A stretch of DNA of 20,960 nt from Streptosporangiaceae bacterium. GTDB lineage: Bacteria; Actinomycetota; Actinomycetes; Streptosporangiales; Streptosporangiaceae. The notes under the pieces were generated by a model. That model was not told where the DNA came from and did no database searches. It worked only from the letters and a program-made list of their open reading frames with translations. Position numbers and translations under genes: made by a program. Below, piece after piece: positions 7,680 through 15,678 of this stretch. The stretch's first letter is position 1; each line of letters starts with the position of its first letter. The DNA is taken from NCBI GenBank assembly GCA_030045295.1, contig JASIGD010000620.1, forward strand, positions 1 to 20,960, given 5' to 3'.

Positions 7680-7784
7680 CGTGTTATTCACAACCGGCTG
7701 GTGAGCGCGGGCCTGTTGAGCCCGGGCGAGCGGCCGGTGCACGTCAGGCAGGACGGGAACCGGAGCATAGATCTGAATAACACG
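7680..7784 (+). repeat. Nested inverted repeats upstream of the metalloprotease gene
   Basis: A perfect 11-bp inverted repeat, CGTGTTATTCA (7680-7690) and TGAATAACACG (7774-7784), encloses two further nested pairs: CCGGC (7694-7698) with GCCGG (7733-7737), and CGGGC (7708-7712) with GCCCG (7720-7724). The outer arms are AT-rich in a very GC-rich genome. The structure ends 17 bp before the GTG start of the metalloprotease gene. It could be a leader RNA structure, the dacB terminator, or paired protein-binding sites. Confidence 0.5.
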
Positions 7785-7801
7785 AACCTGAATGGAGCAT
7801 T

Positions 7802-8908
7802 GTGAGCAGCACGCAGATGATCGACTGGGACGTTGCCATTTCCACTGGTACCCGATGGGCTCGCCCCGGGCCGCAGGTCAGCCTGGCGGAGGCCCGCCGA
7901 ACGGTCTCGGAGCTACGCGACCTCGCCGGCGCCGTTCAGCAGCCGGTCTACGAGGTCACCGGGTTGTCCGCCGCCGGGGACGGCTCGCTGGGGCGGGTCG
8001 CGGTGGTCGACAGGCCCGGCTGGATAAGGGCCAACGTAGACGGCTTCCGTGTTGTGCTGGAACCGCTGGTTGAGCAGCTGAGGGACCGAACCCCTGGCGC
8101 CGGAGCCGCGTCCGGGCCAGGCTCCGTGATAGGCACGGTGGGATCGCGGGTCACCGGGATTCAGGCCGGGCTGATCCTGGCTTACCTGTCCGGCCGGGTC
8201 CTCGGCCAGTACGAGCTCTTCCTGCCGCCGGAGACGTCCCCGGTTGACGGAGAGCAGCCGGGCAGGCTCACTTTGGTTGCGCCCAACATCGTCATGATCG
8301 AGCGCGAGCTGGGCGTCGACCCGCACGATTTCCGGCGCTGGGTTTGCCTGCACGAGGAGACGCACCGGCTGCAGTTCACGGCCGTGCCGTGGCTACGGGA
8401 CTACGTGCAACGGCAGATGACCGAGTTCCTCCTGGCCTCGGAACTAGACCCGGGAGCCATCTTGCAGCGGCTGCGTTCGGCGGCCGACGCGATGGCGGGC
8501 GCGGTCCGCGGCGGTGACGGCGGCAGCCTCATCGAGGCGATGGCGACCCCGGCGCAGCGGGAGATCATGGACCGGCTGACGGCGGTGATGACTCTGGTGG
8601 AAGGGCACGGCGACTACGTCATGGACGCGGTCGGCCCCCAAGTGGTCCCCTCGGTCGCCGAGATCAGGGAACGGTTCAACGCCAGGCGGGGATCAACGGG
8701 ACGAATCGAGCAGGCGCTACGGCGCATTCTCGGCATCGACCTGAAGATGAGGCAGTACGCCGAGGGTTCCAGGTTCGTCCGAACGATCGTGGACGAAGCT
8801 GGCATGGCCACCTTCAACAAGGTCTGGACCTCCCCGGACACCCTGCCGACCAAGGAAGAGTTCGCTCATCCGCACGACTGGCTGGACCGGGTCGCGGCCG
8901 ACTCGTAA
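7802..8908 (+). CDS. Zinc-dependent metalloprotease, DUF2342/zincin_2 family
   Basis: Protein of 368 residues of the actinobacterial family often labelled coenzyme F420 biosynthesis associated protein or DUF2342, now viewed as putative zincins. The zinc-binding HExxH motif is HEETH at 184-188 in WVCLHEETHRLQF. A second conserved stretch, LVEGHGDYVMD (265-275), follows about 80 residues later and probably gives the third ligand. DWDVAISTGTRW near the start and FNKVWTSPDTLPTKEE near the end (about 345-360) are family hallmarks. No signal peptide or membrane segment is seen, so it is probably cytosolic; its substrate is unknown. The GTG start has GGAG 4 bases upstream. It lies 5 bp before tilS, a pairing that is widespread in actinobacteria. 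The F420 connection is an old annotation and nothing in this window supports it. Confidence 0.88.
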   Translation: MSSTQMIDWDVAISTGTRWARPGPQVSLAEARRTVSELRDLAGAVQQPVYEVTGLSAAGDGSLGRVAVVDRPGWIRANVDGFRVVLEPLVEQLRDRTPGAGAASGPGSVIGTVGSRVTGIQAGLILAYLSGRVLGQYELFLPPETSPVDGEQPGRLTLVAPNIVMIERELGVDPHDFRRWVCLHEETHRLQFTAVPWLRDYVQRQMTEFLLASELDPGAILQRLRSAADAMAGAVRGGDGGSLIEAMATPAQREIMDRLTAVMTLVEGHGDYVMDAVGPQVVPSVAEIRERFNARRGSTGRIEQALRRILGIDLKMRQYAEGSRFVRTIVDEAGMATFNKVWTSPDTLPTKEEFAHPHDWLDRVAADS

Positions 8909-8913
8909 GCACC

Positions 8914-9957
8914 ATGGGTCCGGGCGTGGCAGTGGCCGAGGTCCGCAACGCAGTGCGAGCCTGCCTGTCCGACCTGCCCGCCGGGGACCTGGTGCTGGCC
9001 GCCTGTTCCGGCGGCGCGGACTCGCTCGCGGTCGCGGCGGCGCTGGCCTTCGTGGCCCCGCGCGCCGGGCTGCGGGGCGGCGGCGTGATTGTGGATCACC
9101 GACTGCAGCCGGGCTCGGCCGAGCGCACCGCGGACGTGGCGGCGCTGCTCGGTAAGCTCGGGCTCGACCCGGTACGCAGCGTCACGGTGGCGGTAGCGTC
9201 GCCCGGCTCGGGAGCCGGCCCAGAGGCGGCGGCGAGGGCGGCCAGGTACGGGGCGCTCGACAGCACGGCCGACGAGTGCGGCGCGGCCGCGGTCCTGCTT
9301 GGCCACACGCTAGACGACCAGGCGGAGACTGTCCTGCTCGGGCTCGCTCGCGGGTCCGGCGGCAGGTCGCTGGCCGGGATGCCCGCGCGGCGCGGACCGT
9401 ACCGGCGGCCGCTGCTGACCGTGCGCCGCGCCACCACCAGCGCGGCATGCGCCGAACTCGGGCTGGAGCCCTGGCACGATCCGCACAACAGCGACTTCCG
9501 CTTTGCCCGGGCACGGGTACGCCACCGGGCGCTGCCCGCCCTGGAGGACGCGCTCGGACCGGGGGTGGCCGAGGCCCTGGCGCGTACCGCCAGCCAGTTG
9601 CGCGCCGACGCGGAATACCTGGACGAGCTCGCGTTCGCCGAAAGCGGACGGTTCCGCGGCAGTTGCTCTGACCCGGCCGGGCTCCAGGTCAGCTGGCTGC
9701 GGACGCTGCCGGCCGCGATAAGGACGCGGGTGCTGCGCGACGCCGCGATCATGGCGGGCTGCCCGCATGCGGCCCTGACCGCCGGGCACATCGAGCAGAT
9801 CGACGCCCTGGTATCCAGCTGGCACGGACAGCGGTGGGTTGACCTGCCCGGCCGGGTGCGGGCACGGCGCGGTGACGGCAAGGTGTGGTTCACCAGCACC
9901 GAGCCGGGCGAGCCCCAGGGTTCTCCGGGGGTCGGGGAGTCCGTTGGACGAGACTGA
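8914..9957 (+). CDS. tilS: tRNA(Ile)-lysidine synthetase
   Basis: Cytosolic enzyme of 347 residues that attaches lysine to C34 of the CAU anticodon of tRNA-Ile2 using ATP, so that the tRNA reads AUA and not AUG. The ATP-pyrophosphatase P-loop SGGADS is at 32-37. Family-typical blocks follow: [10 protein letters not shown] (58-67), [21 protein letters not shown] (from 128), and the RxxVR region [18 protein letters not shown] (193-210). The C-terminal tRNA-binding part is short, as in other actinobacterial TilS, compared with the longer E. coli enzyme. The ATG at 8914 has only a weak Shine-Dalgarno sequence, and coupling to the metalloprotease gene 5 bp upstream is likely. The hpt reading frame begins within its last codons. 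The gene is normally essential. Confidence 0.93.
   Translation: MGPGVAVAEVRNAVRACLSDLPAGDLVLAACSGGADSLAVAAALAFVAPRAGLRGGGVIVDHRLQPGSAERTADVAALLGKLGLDPVRSVTVAVASPGSGAGPEAAARAARYGALDSTADECGAAAVLLGHTLDDQAETVLLGLARGSGGRSLAGMPARRGPYRRPLLTVRRATTSAACAELGLEPWHDPHNSDFRFARARVRHRALPALEDALGPGVAEALARTASQLRADAEYLDELAFAESGRFRGSCSDPAGLQVSWLRTLPAAIRTRVLRDAAIMAGCPHAALTAGHIEQIDALVSSWHGQRWVDLPGRVRARRGDGKVWFTSTEPGEPQGSPGVGESVGRD
9934..9939 (+). promoter_or_regulatory. Ribosome binding site of hpt inside tilS
   Basis: GGGGAG ends 4 bases before a TTG at 9944 and 19 bases before the in-frame ATG at 9959. It therefore favours the TTG as the hpt start, with hpt overlapping the end of tilS by 14 bp. Confidence 0.5.
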
Positions 9958-10501
9958 CATGGGGCCTGCGCTGAAGCAGGTCCTGATCACCGCCGGGCAG
10001 CTGCAGGCGCGCATCGCCGAGCTTGCGGCGCAGATCGATGCCGACTACGCCGGCCGTGACCTGCTGCTGGTCGGCGTCCTCAAGGGCGCCGTCATGGTGA
10101 TGGCCGATCTGGCTCGCGCCATGCACCTGCCGGTGGAGATGGACTGGATGGCGATCTCGTCCTACGGTTCGGGCACCAAATCCTCGGGCGTGGTACGGAT
10201 CTTGAAGGACCTCGACACAGATATCACCGGCCGCCACGTGCTCATCGTGGAGGACATCGTGGACTCTGGCCTCACCCTGTCGTGGCTGGCCGGCAACCTG
10301 CGCTCGCGCTCGCCCGCGTCCCTGGCCGTCTGCGCCATGCTCCGCAAGCCGGGATCGGCCCAGATGCACGTGGACGTCGCTTATACCGGATTCGACATCG
10401 GAGACGAGTTCGTCGTCGGTTACGGCCTCGACTACGCTCAGCGTTACCGCAACCTGCCGTTCATCGGCACCCTAGCCCCGGCGGTATACCGGGAAAGCTA
10501 G
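9944..10501 (+). CDS. hpt: Hypoxanthine phosphoribosyltransferase
   Basis: Purine-salvage enzyme, cytosolic, converting hypoxanthine (and usually guanine) plus PRPP to IMP/GMP. The PRPP-binding signature is [15 protein letters not shown], at about residues 98-112 from the TTG start. Other hallmarks are [18 protein letters not shown] (N-terminal flexible-loop region), [19 protein letters not shown] (mobile loop), and [19 protein letters not shown] near the C-terminus, which holds the purine-binding aromatic and aspartate. Two starts are possible: TTG 9944 ([11 protein letters not shown], 185 residues) and ATG 9959 (180 residues). I prefer the TTG because of the GGGGAG site and because a short VDEKDMG-like leader is, from memory, common in relatives. 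The tilS-hpt-ftsH order is conserved in many Gram-positive bacteria. Confidence 0.94.
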   Translation: MDETDMGPALKQVLITAGQLQARIAELAAQIDADYAGRDLLLVGVLKGAVMVMADLARAMHLPVEMDWMAISSYGSGTKSSGVVRILKDLDTDITGRHVLIVEDIVDSGLTLSWLAGNLRSRSPASLAVCAMLRKPGSAQMHVDVAYTGFDIGDEFVVGYGLDYAQRYRNLPFIGTLAPAVYRES

Positions 10502-10539
10502 GCGGTTCGCTAGGGGAACACAATGCGCGCCGGGAAGCG

Positions 10540-10581
10540 TTGACGTTCAAAGCGCGGTGCCGAGGCGGTGTACCGTCTAGT
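10540..10581 (+). promoter_or_regulatory. Possible ftsH promoter region
   Basis: The 207-bp gap between hpt and ftsH contains TTGACG (10540-10545) and, further on, TACCGT (10571-10576) and TCTAGT (10576-10581), each resembling half of an actinobacterial vegetative promoter. The spacing (25 or more) is too long for a canonical pair, so the start point is uncertain. The gap size and the short upstream ORF that follows suggest ftsH has its own promoter here. Confidence 0.25.
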
Positions 10582-10628
10582 TTTACGGACGCAGCCGCCG
10601 CCGGAACGTGGGCTGCAAGGATGGAAGC

Positions 10629-10718
10629 ATGGCCATCCCGCCGGAGGTCGACGGGAATGTGAGGCTGGTCAGGAGGGAACGGTCCCGGGCCGACGGGGCC
10701 GCTCATCGATGGAGCTAA
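10629..10718 (+). CDS. Short upstream ORF overlapping the ftsH start
   Basis: A 29-codon frame begins at ATG 10629 ([19 protein letters not shown]...) and ends with TAA at 10716-10718, overlapping the first 10 bases of ftsH. It is preceded by AAGGA (10617-10621) with a 7-base spacer, better than anything in front of ftsH itself. This is the layout of a leader peptide with translational coupling. The product has no known motif. It may also be a chance frame; conservation in relatives would decide. Confidence 0.35.
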   Translation: MAIPPEVDGNVRLVRRERSRADGAAHRWS

Positions 10719-12775
10719 GGCGCTTTTTCCGGGCACCGCTGCTGCTGATCGCGGTGGCGGTGCTGCTGTTGCTTTTCGTGCTCGACTACGCGAACTCCGG
10801 GAACTCGTACCAGCAGGTCGACACTTCCGAGATCGTCAAGCTCATCAATGAGGGCCAGGTCAAGAGCGCGCAGATCACCGACAAGAACCAGACGATCCAG
10901 ATCACGACCAAGAGCGGCAAGAACCTCGAGGCGTCGTGGGTCACCGGCCAGGGCGTGAATCTGCAGCAGGAGTTGCAGCAGCAGTACGACAAGGGCAACC
11001 TGCCGCAGGGGTACAACATCGTCATCCCCAAGAGCAACGCCCTGCTGGACCTGCTTCCCACCGCCTTCATTTACATAGTGATCTTCCTGTTGTTCTTCTT
11101 CATGCTGTCGCAGATGCAAGGCGGCGGCTCGCGGGTGATGAACTTCGGCAAGTCCCGCGCCAAGCTGATCACCAAGGACACGCCGAAGACCACGTTCGCC
11201 GACGTGGCAGGCGCGGACGAGGCGATCGAAGAGCTGCAGGAAATCAAGGAATTCCTGCAGAACCCGGCGAAATTCCAGGCGATCGGGGCCAAGATCCCGA
11301 AGGGCGTGCTGCTCTACGGCCCGCCCGGCACCGGTAAGACGCTGCTCGCCCGGGCGGTGGCCGGCGAGGCTGGCGTGCCGTTCTACTCGATTTCCGGGTC
11401 CGACTTCGTCGAGATGTTCGTCGGCGTGGGCGCGTCCCGGGTCCGTGACCTGTTCGAGCAGGCCAAGGCCAACGCCCCCGCGATCGTGTTCGTCGACGAG
11501 ATCGACGCCGTGGGACGCCACCGCGGAGCGGGCCTCGGCGGCGGGCACGACGAGCGGGAGCAGACGCTGAACCAGATGCTCGTCGAACTCGACGGTTTCG
11601 ACACCAAGGGCGGCGTCATCGTGATCGCGGCCACCAACCGGCCGGACATCCTTGACCCGGCCCTGCTGCGGCCCGGTCGTTTCGACCGGCAGATCGTAGT
11701 GGCCCAGCCTGACCTGGCCGGCCGCAAGGGCATCCTGCGGGTGCACGCGAGAGGCAAGCCCATCGCGAAGGACGCCGACCTCGACGTGATCGCCAGGAGG
11801 ACCCCCGGGTTCACCGGCGCCGACCTGGCCAACGTGATCAATGAGGGCGCGCTGCTGACCGCGCGGTCCAACGGCAAGCAGATCACGATGGAGTCGCTCG
11901 AAGAGGCCATTGACCGGGTTATGGCCGGCCCGGAACGCAAGAGCGTGCTGCTGTCGGAGAAGGAGCGGAAGGTCATCGCCTACCACGAGGGCGGGCACGC
12001 TCTGGTCGGCCATGCCATGCCGCACGCCGATCCGGTGCACAAGGTGACGATCATCCCGCGCGGCCGGGCTCTTGGCTACACCAGCGCGCTGCCGACGGAG
12101 GACAAGTTCCTGGTCACCCGAGCCGAGATGCTTGACCAGCTCGCCATGCTGCTCGGTGGCCGGACCGCCGAGGAACTGATCTTCCACGAGCCGACGACCG
12201 GCGCCGCGAACGACATCGAGAAGGCGACCCAGATCGCGCGCGGCATGGTCACCGAGTACGGCATGAGCGAGCGCCTCGGCGCACGCAAGTTCGGCACTGG
12301 CGACGGTGAGCCGTTCCTGGGCCGGGAGATGTCGCACAGCAGGGATTACTCAGAAGAGATAGCGTCCTCGATCGACGAGGAAATCCGTCGGCTCATCGAG
12401 TCCGCACACGACGAGGCCTGGGAGGTCCTCGTTGAGTACCGCGACGTGCTCGACTCGCTGGTGCTGCGGCTGCTGGACAAGGAGACCGTGTCCAGGAGCG
12501 AAGTCCTGGAGATCTTCGCGTCGGTGCAGAAGCGGCCGGTTCGCGGTTCCTACACGGGTTACGGCAAGCGCCTGCCTTCGGACCGCCCGCCGGTGCTCTC
12601 GCCCAAGGAACTCGCTCTCGCCGCGGCTGACGGCGGCGCCGGGTCCGGCCTGGTCTTGCCGGCCAACGGCCAGGCGCTCGGCTTCAACCCGGGCGGTGCG
12701 GGATCGTCGGCCGGCGGGAGGTCGGCAGACAACGGCGACGAGCCAGGCCGCGGCGAGCCCAGCGGCAGCGGATGA
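10709..12775 (+). CDS. ftsH: ATP-dependent zinc metalloprotease FtsH
   Basis: Membrane-anchored AAA+ protease of 688 residues that extracts and degrades membrane and short-lived cytosolic proteins as a hexamer. Order: TM1 (about 9-27), extracytoplasmic domain (28-115), TM2 (116-134), AAA domain with Walker A GPPGTGKT (204-211), pore-loop FVGVGASR region, Walker B VFVDEIDA (260-267), SRH arginines in LLRPGRFDR (319-327), then the peptidase with HEGGH (426-430) and the third zinc ligand Asp502 in [11 protein letters not shown]. After about residue 595 the tail is Gly/Ala/Ser-rich and probably disordered, as in other actinobacterial FtsH. The start [10 protein letters not shown] matches the family N-terminus; the frame upstream of 10709 is discarded. 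There is no clear Shine-Dalgarno sequence, and a short ORF overlaps the start. folE overlaps its stop by 4 bp (ATGA). Confidence 0.96.
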   Translation: MELRRFFRAPLLLIAVAVLLLLFVLDYANSGNSYQQVDTSEIVKLINEGQVKSAQITDKNQTIQITTKSGKNLEASWVTGQGVNLQQELQQQYDKGNLPQGYNIVIPKSNALLDLLPTAFIYIVIFLLFFFMLSQMQGGGSRVMNFGKSRAKLITKDTPKTTFADVAGADEAIEELQEIKEFLQNPAKFQAIGAKIPKGVLLYGPPGTGKTLLARAVAGEAGVPFYSISGSDFVEMFVGVGASRVRDLFEQAKANAPAIVFVDEIDAVGRHRGAGLGGGHDEREQTLNQMLVELDGFDTKGGVIVIAATNRPDILDPALLRPGRFDRQIVVAQPDLAGRKGILRVHARGKPIAKDADLDVIARRTPGFTGADLANVINEGALLTARSNGKQITMESLEEAIDRVMAGPERKSVLLSEKERKVIAYHEGGHALVGHAMPHADPVHKVTIIPRGRALGYTSALPTEDKFLVTRAEMLDQLAMLLGGRTAEELIFHEPTTGAANDIEKATQIARGMVTEYGMSERLGARKFGTGDGEPFLGREMSHSRDYSEEIASSIDEEIRRLIESAHDEAWEVLVEYRDVLDSLVLRLLDKETVSRSEVLEIFASVQKRPVRGSYTGYGKRLPSDRPPVLSPKELALAAADGGAGSGLVLPANGQALGFNPGGAGSSAGGRSADNGDEPGRGEPSGSG

Positions 12776-13434
12776 CGCAGGACGGTTCGCTGACCAGACA
12801 GGACGAAGGGCCTGTCGGAGGCGCCGGCCATCCCGCCCGTCCCGGGTCGGCCGACGGCGCTAGGCGGGAGTTCGACCTGCCGCGCATCGAGCGCGCGGTA
12901 CGGGAGATCCTCCTCGCGATCGGCGAGGATCCGGACCGGGACGGCCTGCGGGAAACGCCTGCCAGGGTCGCGCGGGCCTACGCGGAACAGTTCGCCGGCT
13001 TGCGCCAGCGCCCAGAGGACGTGCTCACCACTATCTTCGATGTGGGCCACGACGAGATGGTCATCGTCCGCGACATCGAGGTTTACGGCACCTGCGAGCA
13101 CCACCTGGTCCCGTTTATCGGCGTCGCGCATATCGGATACGTCCCGAACGTTAAGGGCCAGATCACCGGGCTTTCGAAGCTGGCCAGGCTAGTGGACGTC
13201 TACGCCCGGCGTCCGCAGGTGCAAGAACGGATGACCTGCCAGATCGCGGACGCCCTGGTGGATATCCTCGAGCCGCGCGGCGTGATCGTGGTCATCGAGG
13301 CTGAGCACTTGTGCATGACCATGCGCGGAGTGCGCAAGCCCGGTGCGAGGACGGTAACCTCGGCGGTGCGCGGTGCTTTCAGGGATACCGTTACCCGGAC
13401 CGAGGCCATGAGCCTGATCTACGGTCATCGCTGA
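12772..13434 (+). CDS. folE: GTP cyclohydrolase I
   Basis: First enzyme of tetrahydrofolate synthesis (GTP to 7,8-dihydroneopterin triphosphate), a cytosolic homodecamer; 220 residues. The zinc ligands fit Cys108 and His111 in [10 protein letters not shown] and Cys181 in EHLCMTMRG, the same spacing as the E. coli enzyme. Further family blocks are [15 protein letters not shown] (53-67), [20 protein letters not shown] (133-152) and the C-terminal R.EAMSLI. Residues 1-32 are a low-complexity Gly/Pro-rich extension also common in actinobacteria. The ATG overlaps the ftsH stop by 4 bp (ATGA), so translation is likely coupled. Type IA, zinc-dependent. It heads the folate genes of this cluster, but the MprF/LysX-like gene separates it from folP. 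Confidence 0.96.
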   Translation: MTQDGSLTRQDEGPVGGAGHPARPGSADGARREFDLPRIERAVREILLAIGEDPDRDGLRETPARVARAYAEQFAGLRQRPEDVLTTIFDVGHDEMVIVRDIEVYGTCEHHLVPFIGVAHIGYVPNVKGQITGLSKLARLVDVYARRPQVQERMTCQIADALVDILEPRGVIVVIEAEHLCMTMRGVRKPGARTVTSAVRGAFRDTVTRTEAMSLIYGHR

Positions 13435-13474
13435 ACGGGAACTTAACTTCATCTCAATGCTGAACTGAAACGCT

Positions 13475-13610
13475 GTCCGCGTCGTCTAACGGATAGGCCA
13501 GTCCATGAGGGGCCAGCGCGAGGGATCCGCGGCACGTTCCCCCGGCGCTTCCCCTCGAGCACCCGGCCTATCCCCCCGTGCCTCCGGGAGAACCTGGGGA
13601 CGCGGCGCTA
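13475..13610 (+). ncRNA. Candidate structured RNA between folE and the MprF/LysX-like gene
   Basis: Three nested, perfectly complementary arm pairs lie in the 190-bp non-coding gap. P1 is CCGCGTC (13477-13483) with GACGCGG (13599-13605). P2 is GGATAGGCC (13491-13499) with GGCCTATCC (13565-13573). P3 is GAGGGG (13507-13512) with CCCCTC (13551-13556), continued by AGCGC (13515-13519) with GCGCT (13545-13549). A run of six C and a small CTC/GAG hairpin lie between the P2 and P1 3' arms. It does not match any riboswitch I can recall. It could be a leader of the downstream gene, the folE terminator, or a small RNA. The strand is inferred from the neighbouring genes. Confidence 0.4.
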
Positions 13611-13665
13611 GAAAACCGTTCGTGTGCTAACCCTGTCCCGCGAGCCGGGAACGTTGCCTAGGCTT

Positions 13666-13671
13666 GGGAGG
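13666..13671 (+). promoter_or_regulatory. Strong ribosome binding site for a 9-codon leader
   Basis: GGGAGG lies 4 bases before GTG 13676, which opens a 9-codon frame and not the frame of the following large gene. It is the best Shine-Dalgarno sequence in this gap. Confidence 0.5.
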
Positions 13672-13675
13672 TACC

Positions 13676-13705
13676 GTGAAAGCTGGATGCGAGGCAGCGC
13701 GATGA
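13676..13705 (+). CDS. Nine-residue leader peptide candidate
   Basis: GTG AAA GCT GGA TGC GAG GCA GCG CGA TGA would encode MKAGCEAAR. Its TGA overlaps the ATG at 13702 of the MprF/LysX-like gene by 4 bp, an ATGA junction as seen between real operon genes, and the GGGAGG site points at this GTG. It may serve only to deliver ribosomes to the downstream start. Alternatively it is a chance frame. Confidence 0.35.
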   Translation: MKAGCEAAR

Positions 13706-15678
13706 CCACGCTGGCGCACCGTGATCGAGGGCCTGCTAAGAAAGCTGCCGAGATGAGCGACAGCGACGAAGCTACACAAACGAACGTTGCGGACCTGCCC
13801 GCGGCCAACGCCCACGGCTCGCGGGTTGCCGCCGCGCCCGAGGATTCCGTTGACCGCAGGCGCCAGCACGCCTGGGTGCCGGGTACCGCTGCGCTCCTCA
13901 CCGCGCTCATCGGCTTGTCGGATATCGTTGCCATCTTCAAGCCTGACTGGTCGCACCGGCTGAACAAGATCAATTACCTGGTCCCGGGCACTTTGACCGT
14001 CGGCATCCGCAGCGCGGACGTCATCATCGGCCTGATGCTGCTGGTGCTCGCGCACGGCCTGCGCCGCAGGAAGCGGCGCGCCTGGCAGGCGGTGGTCGCG
14101 CTGCTCGCCTTCGACATCGGCATCCACTTTTTCCACTCCCAGCGGATACCGACCGCGATAGTCGCGCTGGTCGTGCTGATCGCGCTGCTGTATTTCCGCG
14201 ACGAGTTCTACGCCGAAGGAGACCCGCGTACCCGGTGGCGGGCCCTGTGGGTTCTGGTCGGCCTGGTGGTGGCGGACGTTGTAATCGGGCTGAGCTACAT
14301 CATCTTCGCCCGGGGGCTGGTGGCCGACTACTCGCTGGGCCAGCGCGTCCAGGAGGTTGTTTACGGCCTGGTCGGAGTGTCCGGGCCGGTCCAGTGGGTG
14401 CCGGAGGCGCGCGGTGATCTGTTCAACATGCTCACGAGCGCGCTCGGGCTCTTTACCCTCATCGTCACCGTGTATTTGTTCCTCCGCCCGGCCAAGCCGA
14501 GAGCCAGGCTCGGCGTGGCGGACGCGGCGCGGGTCAGGGAACTACTCGGCAAGCACGGAGACCGCGACTCACTCGGGTATTTCGCGCTGCGTGATGACAA
14601 GAGCGTGATCTGGTCGCCGACCGGCAAGGCGTGCATCTGCTATCGCGTGGTGTCCGGGGTCATGCTGGCCAGCGGCGACCCGATCGGCGACCCCGAGGCG
14701 TGGCCCGGCGTCATCGGCCCCTTCCTGGACGAGGCGTCCCGGCACGCCTGGGCGCCCGCGGTGATGGGGTGCAGCGAGCTCGGCGCGGAGGTCTGGTGCC
14801 GCGAGGGCGGCCTGACCGCCCTCGAATTCGGCGATGAAGCGATCGTGAACGTGGCCGACTTCAGCCTGTCCGGCCGGTCCATGCGGAACGTCAGGCAGAT
14901 GGTGAACCGGGTGACCAAGCACGGCTACGTGGCCGAGGTACGCCGGGTCAGCGACATACCGCGGAAGGAACTGGACGCCATCGTCAGGACGGCGGATTCG
15001 TGGCGCGGCAGCCATACCGAGCGCGGGTTCTCGATGGCCCTGGGGCGGATCGGCGCGCCCGGTGACGATGACTGCGTACTGGCGACCGCCACCGAGAACG
15101 GGACCATCCGCGCGGTGCTGCAACTTGTTCCGTGGGGATCCGACGGCCTGTCGCTCGATCTCATGCGCCGGGATAAGGCCGCCCAGCCCGGGCTGAACGA
15201 TTTCCTCATCGTCGAGACCATCAAGGCCGCTTCGTGCCTGGGGGTCAAGCAGATCTCACTGAATTTCGCGGTCTTCAGGGCCGCTTTGGAGCGCGGCGAG
15301 CGGATCGGCGCGGGTCCTGTGCTGCGGGCCTGGCGGTCAGTGCTGATCTTCATGTCCAAGTGGTTCCAGATCGAGTCCCTGTACAAGTTCAACGCCAAGT
15401 TCTGTCCCGTCTGGCAGCCGCGGTTCTTCGTATTCCCGAGCTCCAAGGACGCCCCGAGGATCGCGCTGGCCGCGCTGCAGGCGGAGGCGTTCGTGGTGTG
15501 GCCGCGGCTCGAGCTGCGCAGGATTGCGCGCAAGCTCGGCCTGGGCAGGCTACGCCGGCCCCTGCACGGCGACCCGGTGCGGCGCGCCCCCGTGGGGGAC
15601 AAGGAGACGGGGAGCGCCCCCGTGGCCGGCAGGTCCAGGGAGGTCGCCTCTCCGGACCAACACCGCGATGACCTCTAA
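13702..15678 (+). CDS. MprF/LysX-like membrane protein with DUF2156 lysyltransferase domain
   Basis: Membrane protein of 658 residues. After a hydrophilic 55-residue N-terminus there are about six or seven transmembrane helices (roughly 60-78, 98-118, 128-145, 150-165, 182-203, 218-230, 243-262). A cytosolic DUF2156 domain (about 270-600) follows, the GNAT-like domain that in MprF and in the N-terminal half of mycobacterial LysX moves lysine from Lys-tRNA to phosphatidylglycerol. Motifs: SGDPIGDP (324-331), SLDLMRRD (484-491), ISLNFAVFRA (518-527), KWFQIESLYKFNAKF (553-567). There is no lysyl-tRNA synthetase domain, unlike LysX. Which amino acid and lipid are used cannot be read from the sequence. 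I chose ATG 13702 (GAGG upstream, coupled leader) over ATG 13687 and GTG 13624. The C-terminal 50 residues are charged and probably disordered. Its stop overlaps folP by 11 bp. Confidence 0.85.
   Translation: MTTLAHRDRGPAKKAAEMSDSDEATQTNVADLPAANAHGSRVAAAPEDSVDRRRQHAWVPGTAALLTALIGLSDIVAIFKPDWSHRLNKINYLVPGTLTVGIRSADVIIGLMLLVLAHGLRRRKRRAWQAVVALLAFDIGIHFFHSQRIPTAIVALVVLIALLYFRDEFYAEGDPRTRWRALWVLVGLVVADVVIGLSYIIFARGLVADYSLGQRVQEVVYGLVGVSGPVQWVPEARGDLFNMLTSALGLFTLIVTVYLFLRPAKPRARLGVADAARVRELLGKHGDRDSLGYFALRDDKSVIWSPTGKACICYRVVSGVMLASGDPIGDPEAWPGVIGPFLDEASRHAWAPAVMGCSELGAEVWCREGGLTALEFGDEAIVNVADFSLSGRSMRNVRQMVNRVTKHGYVAEVRRVSDIPRKELDAIVRTADSWRGSHTERGFSMALGRIGAPGDDDCVLATATENGTIRAVLQLVPWGSDGLSLDLMRRDKAAQPGLNDFLIVETIKAASCLGVKQISLNFAVFRAALERGERIGAGPVLRAWRSVLIFMSKWFQIESLYKFNAKFCPVWQPRFFVFPSSKDAPRIALAALQAEAFVVWPRLELRRIARKLGLGRLRRPLHGDPVRRAPVGDKETGSAPVAGRSREVASPDQHRDDL

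Noticed and set aside
7684..7692. TTATTCACA matching the general DnaA-box consensus
   Set aside because: A single isolated copy, part of the 11-bp inverted repeat, with no cluster of boxes, no AT-rich unwinding region and no dnaA/dnaN nearby.
10715..12337. 540-codon open frame antisense to ftsH
   Set aside because: A shadow of a GC-rich coding sequence; its translation is His/Arg/Asp/Val-biased with no motif, while the sense frame is unmistakable FtsH.
13535..13580. C-runs (five and six C) suggesting a 6C-type actinobacterial RNA
   Set aside because: The runs are not in the loops of two adjacent hairpins as that motif requires; here they lie in or beside stem arms.
13624..13701. N-terminal extension of the MprF/LysX-like protein from GTG 13624
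   Set aside because: The added residues are not protein-like, and the coupled ATG at 13702 with GAGG upstream is a better start.
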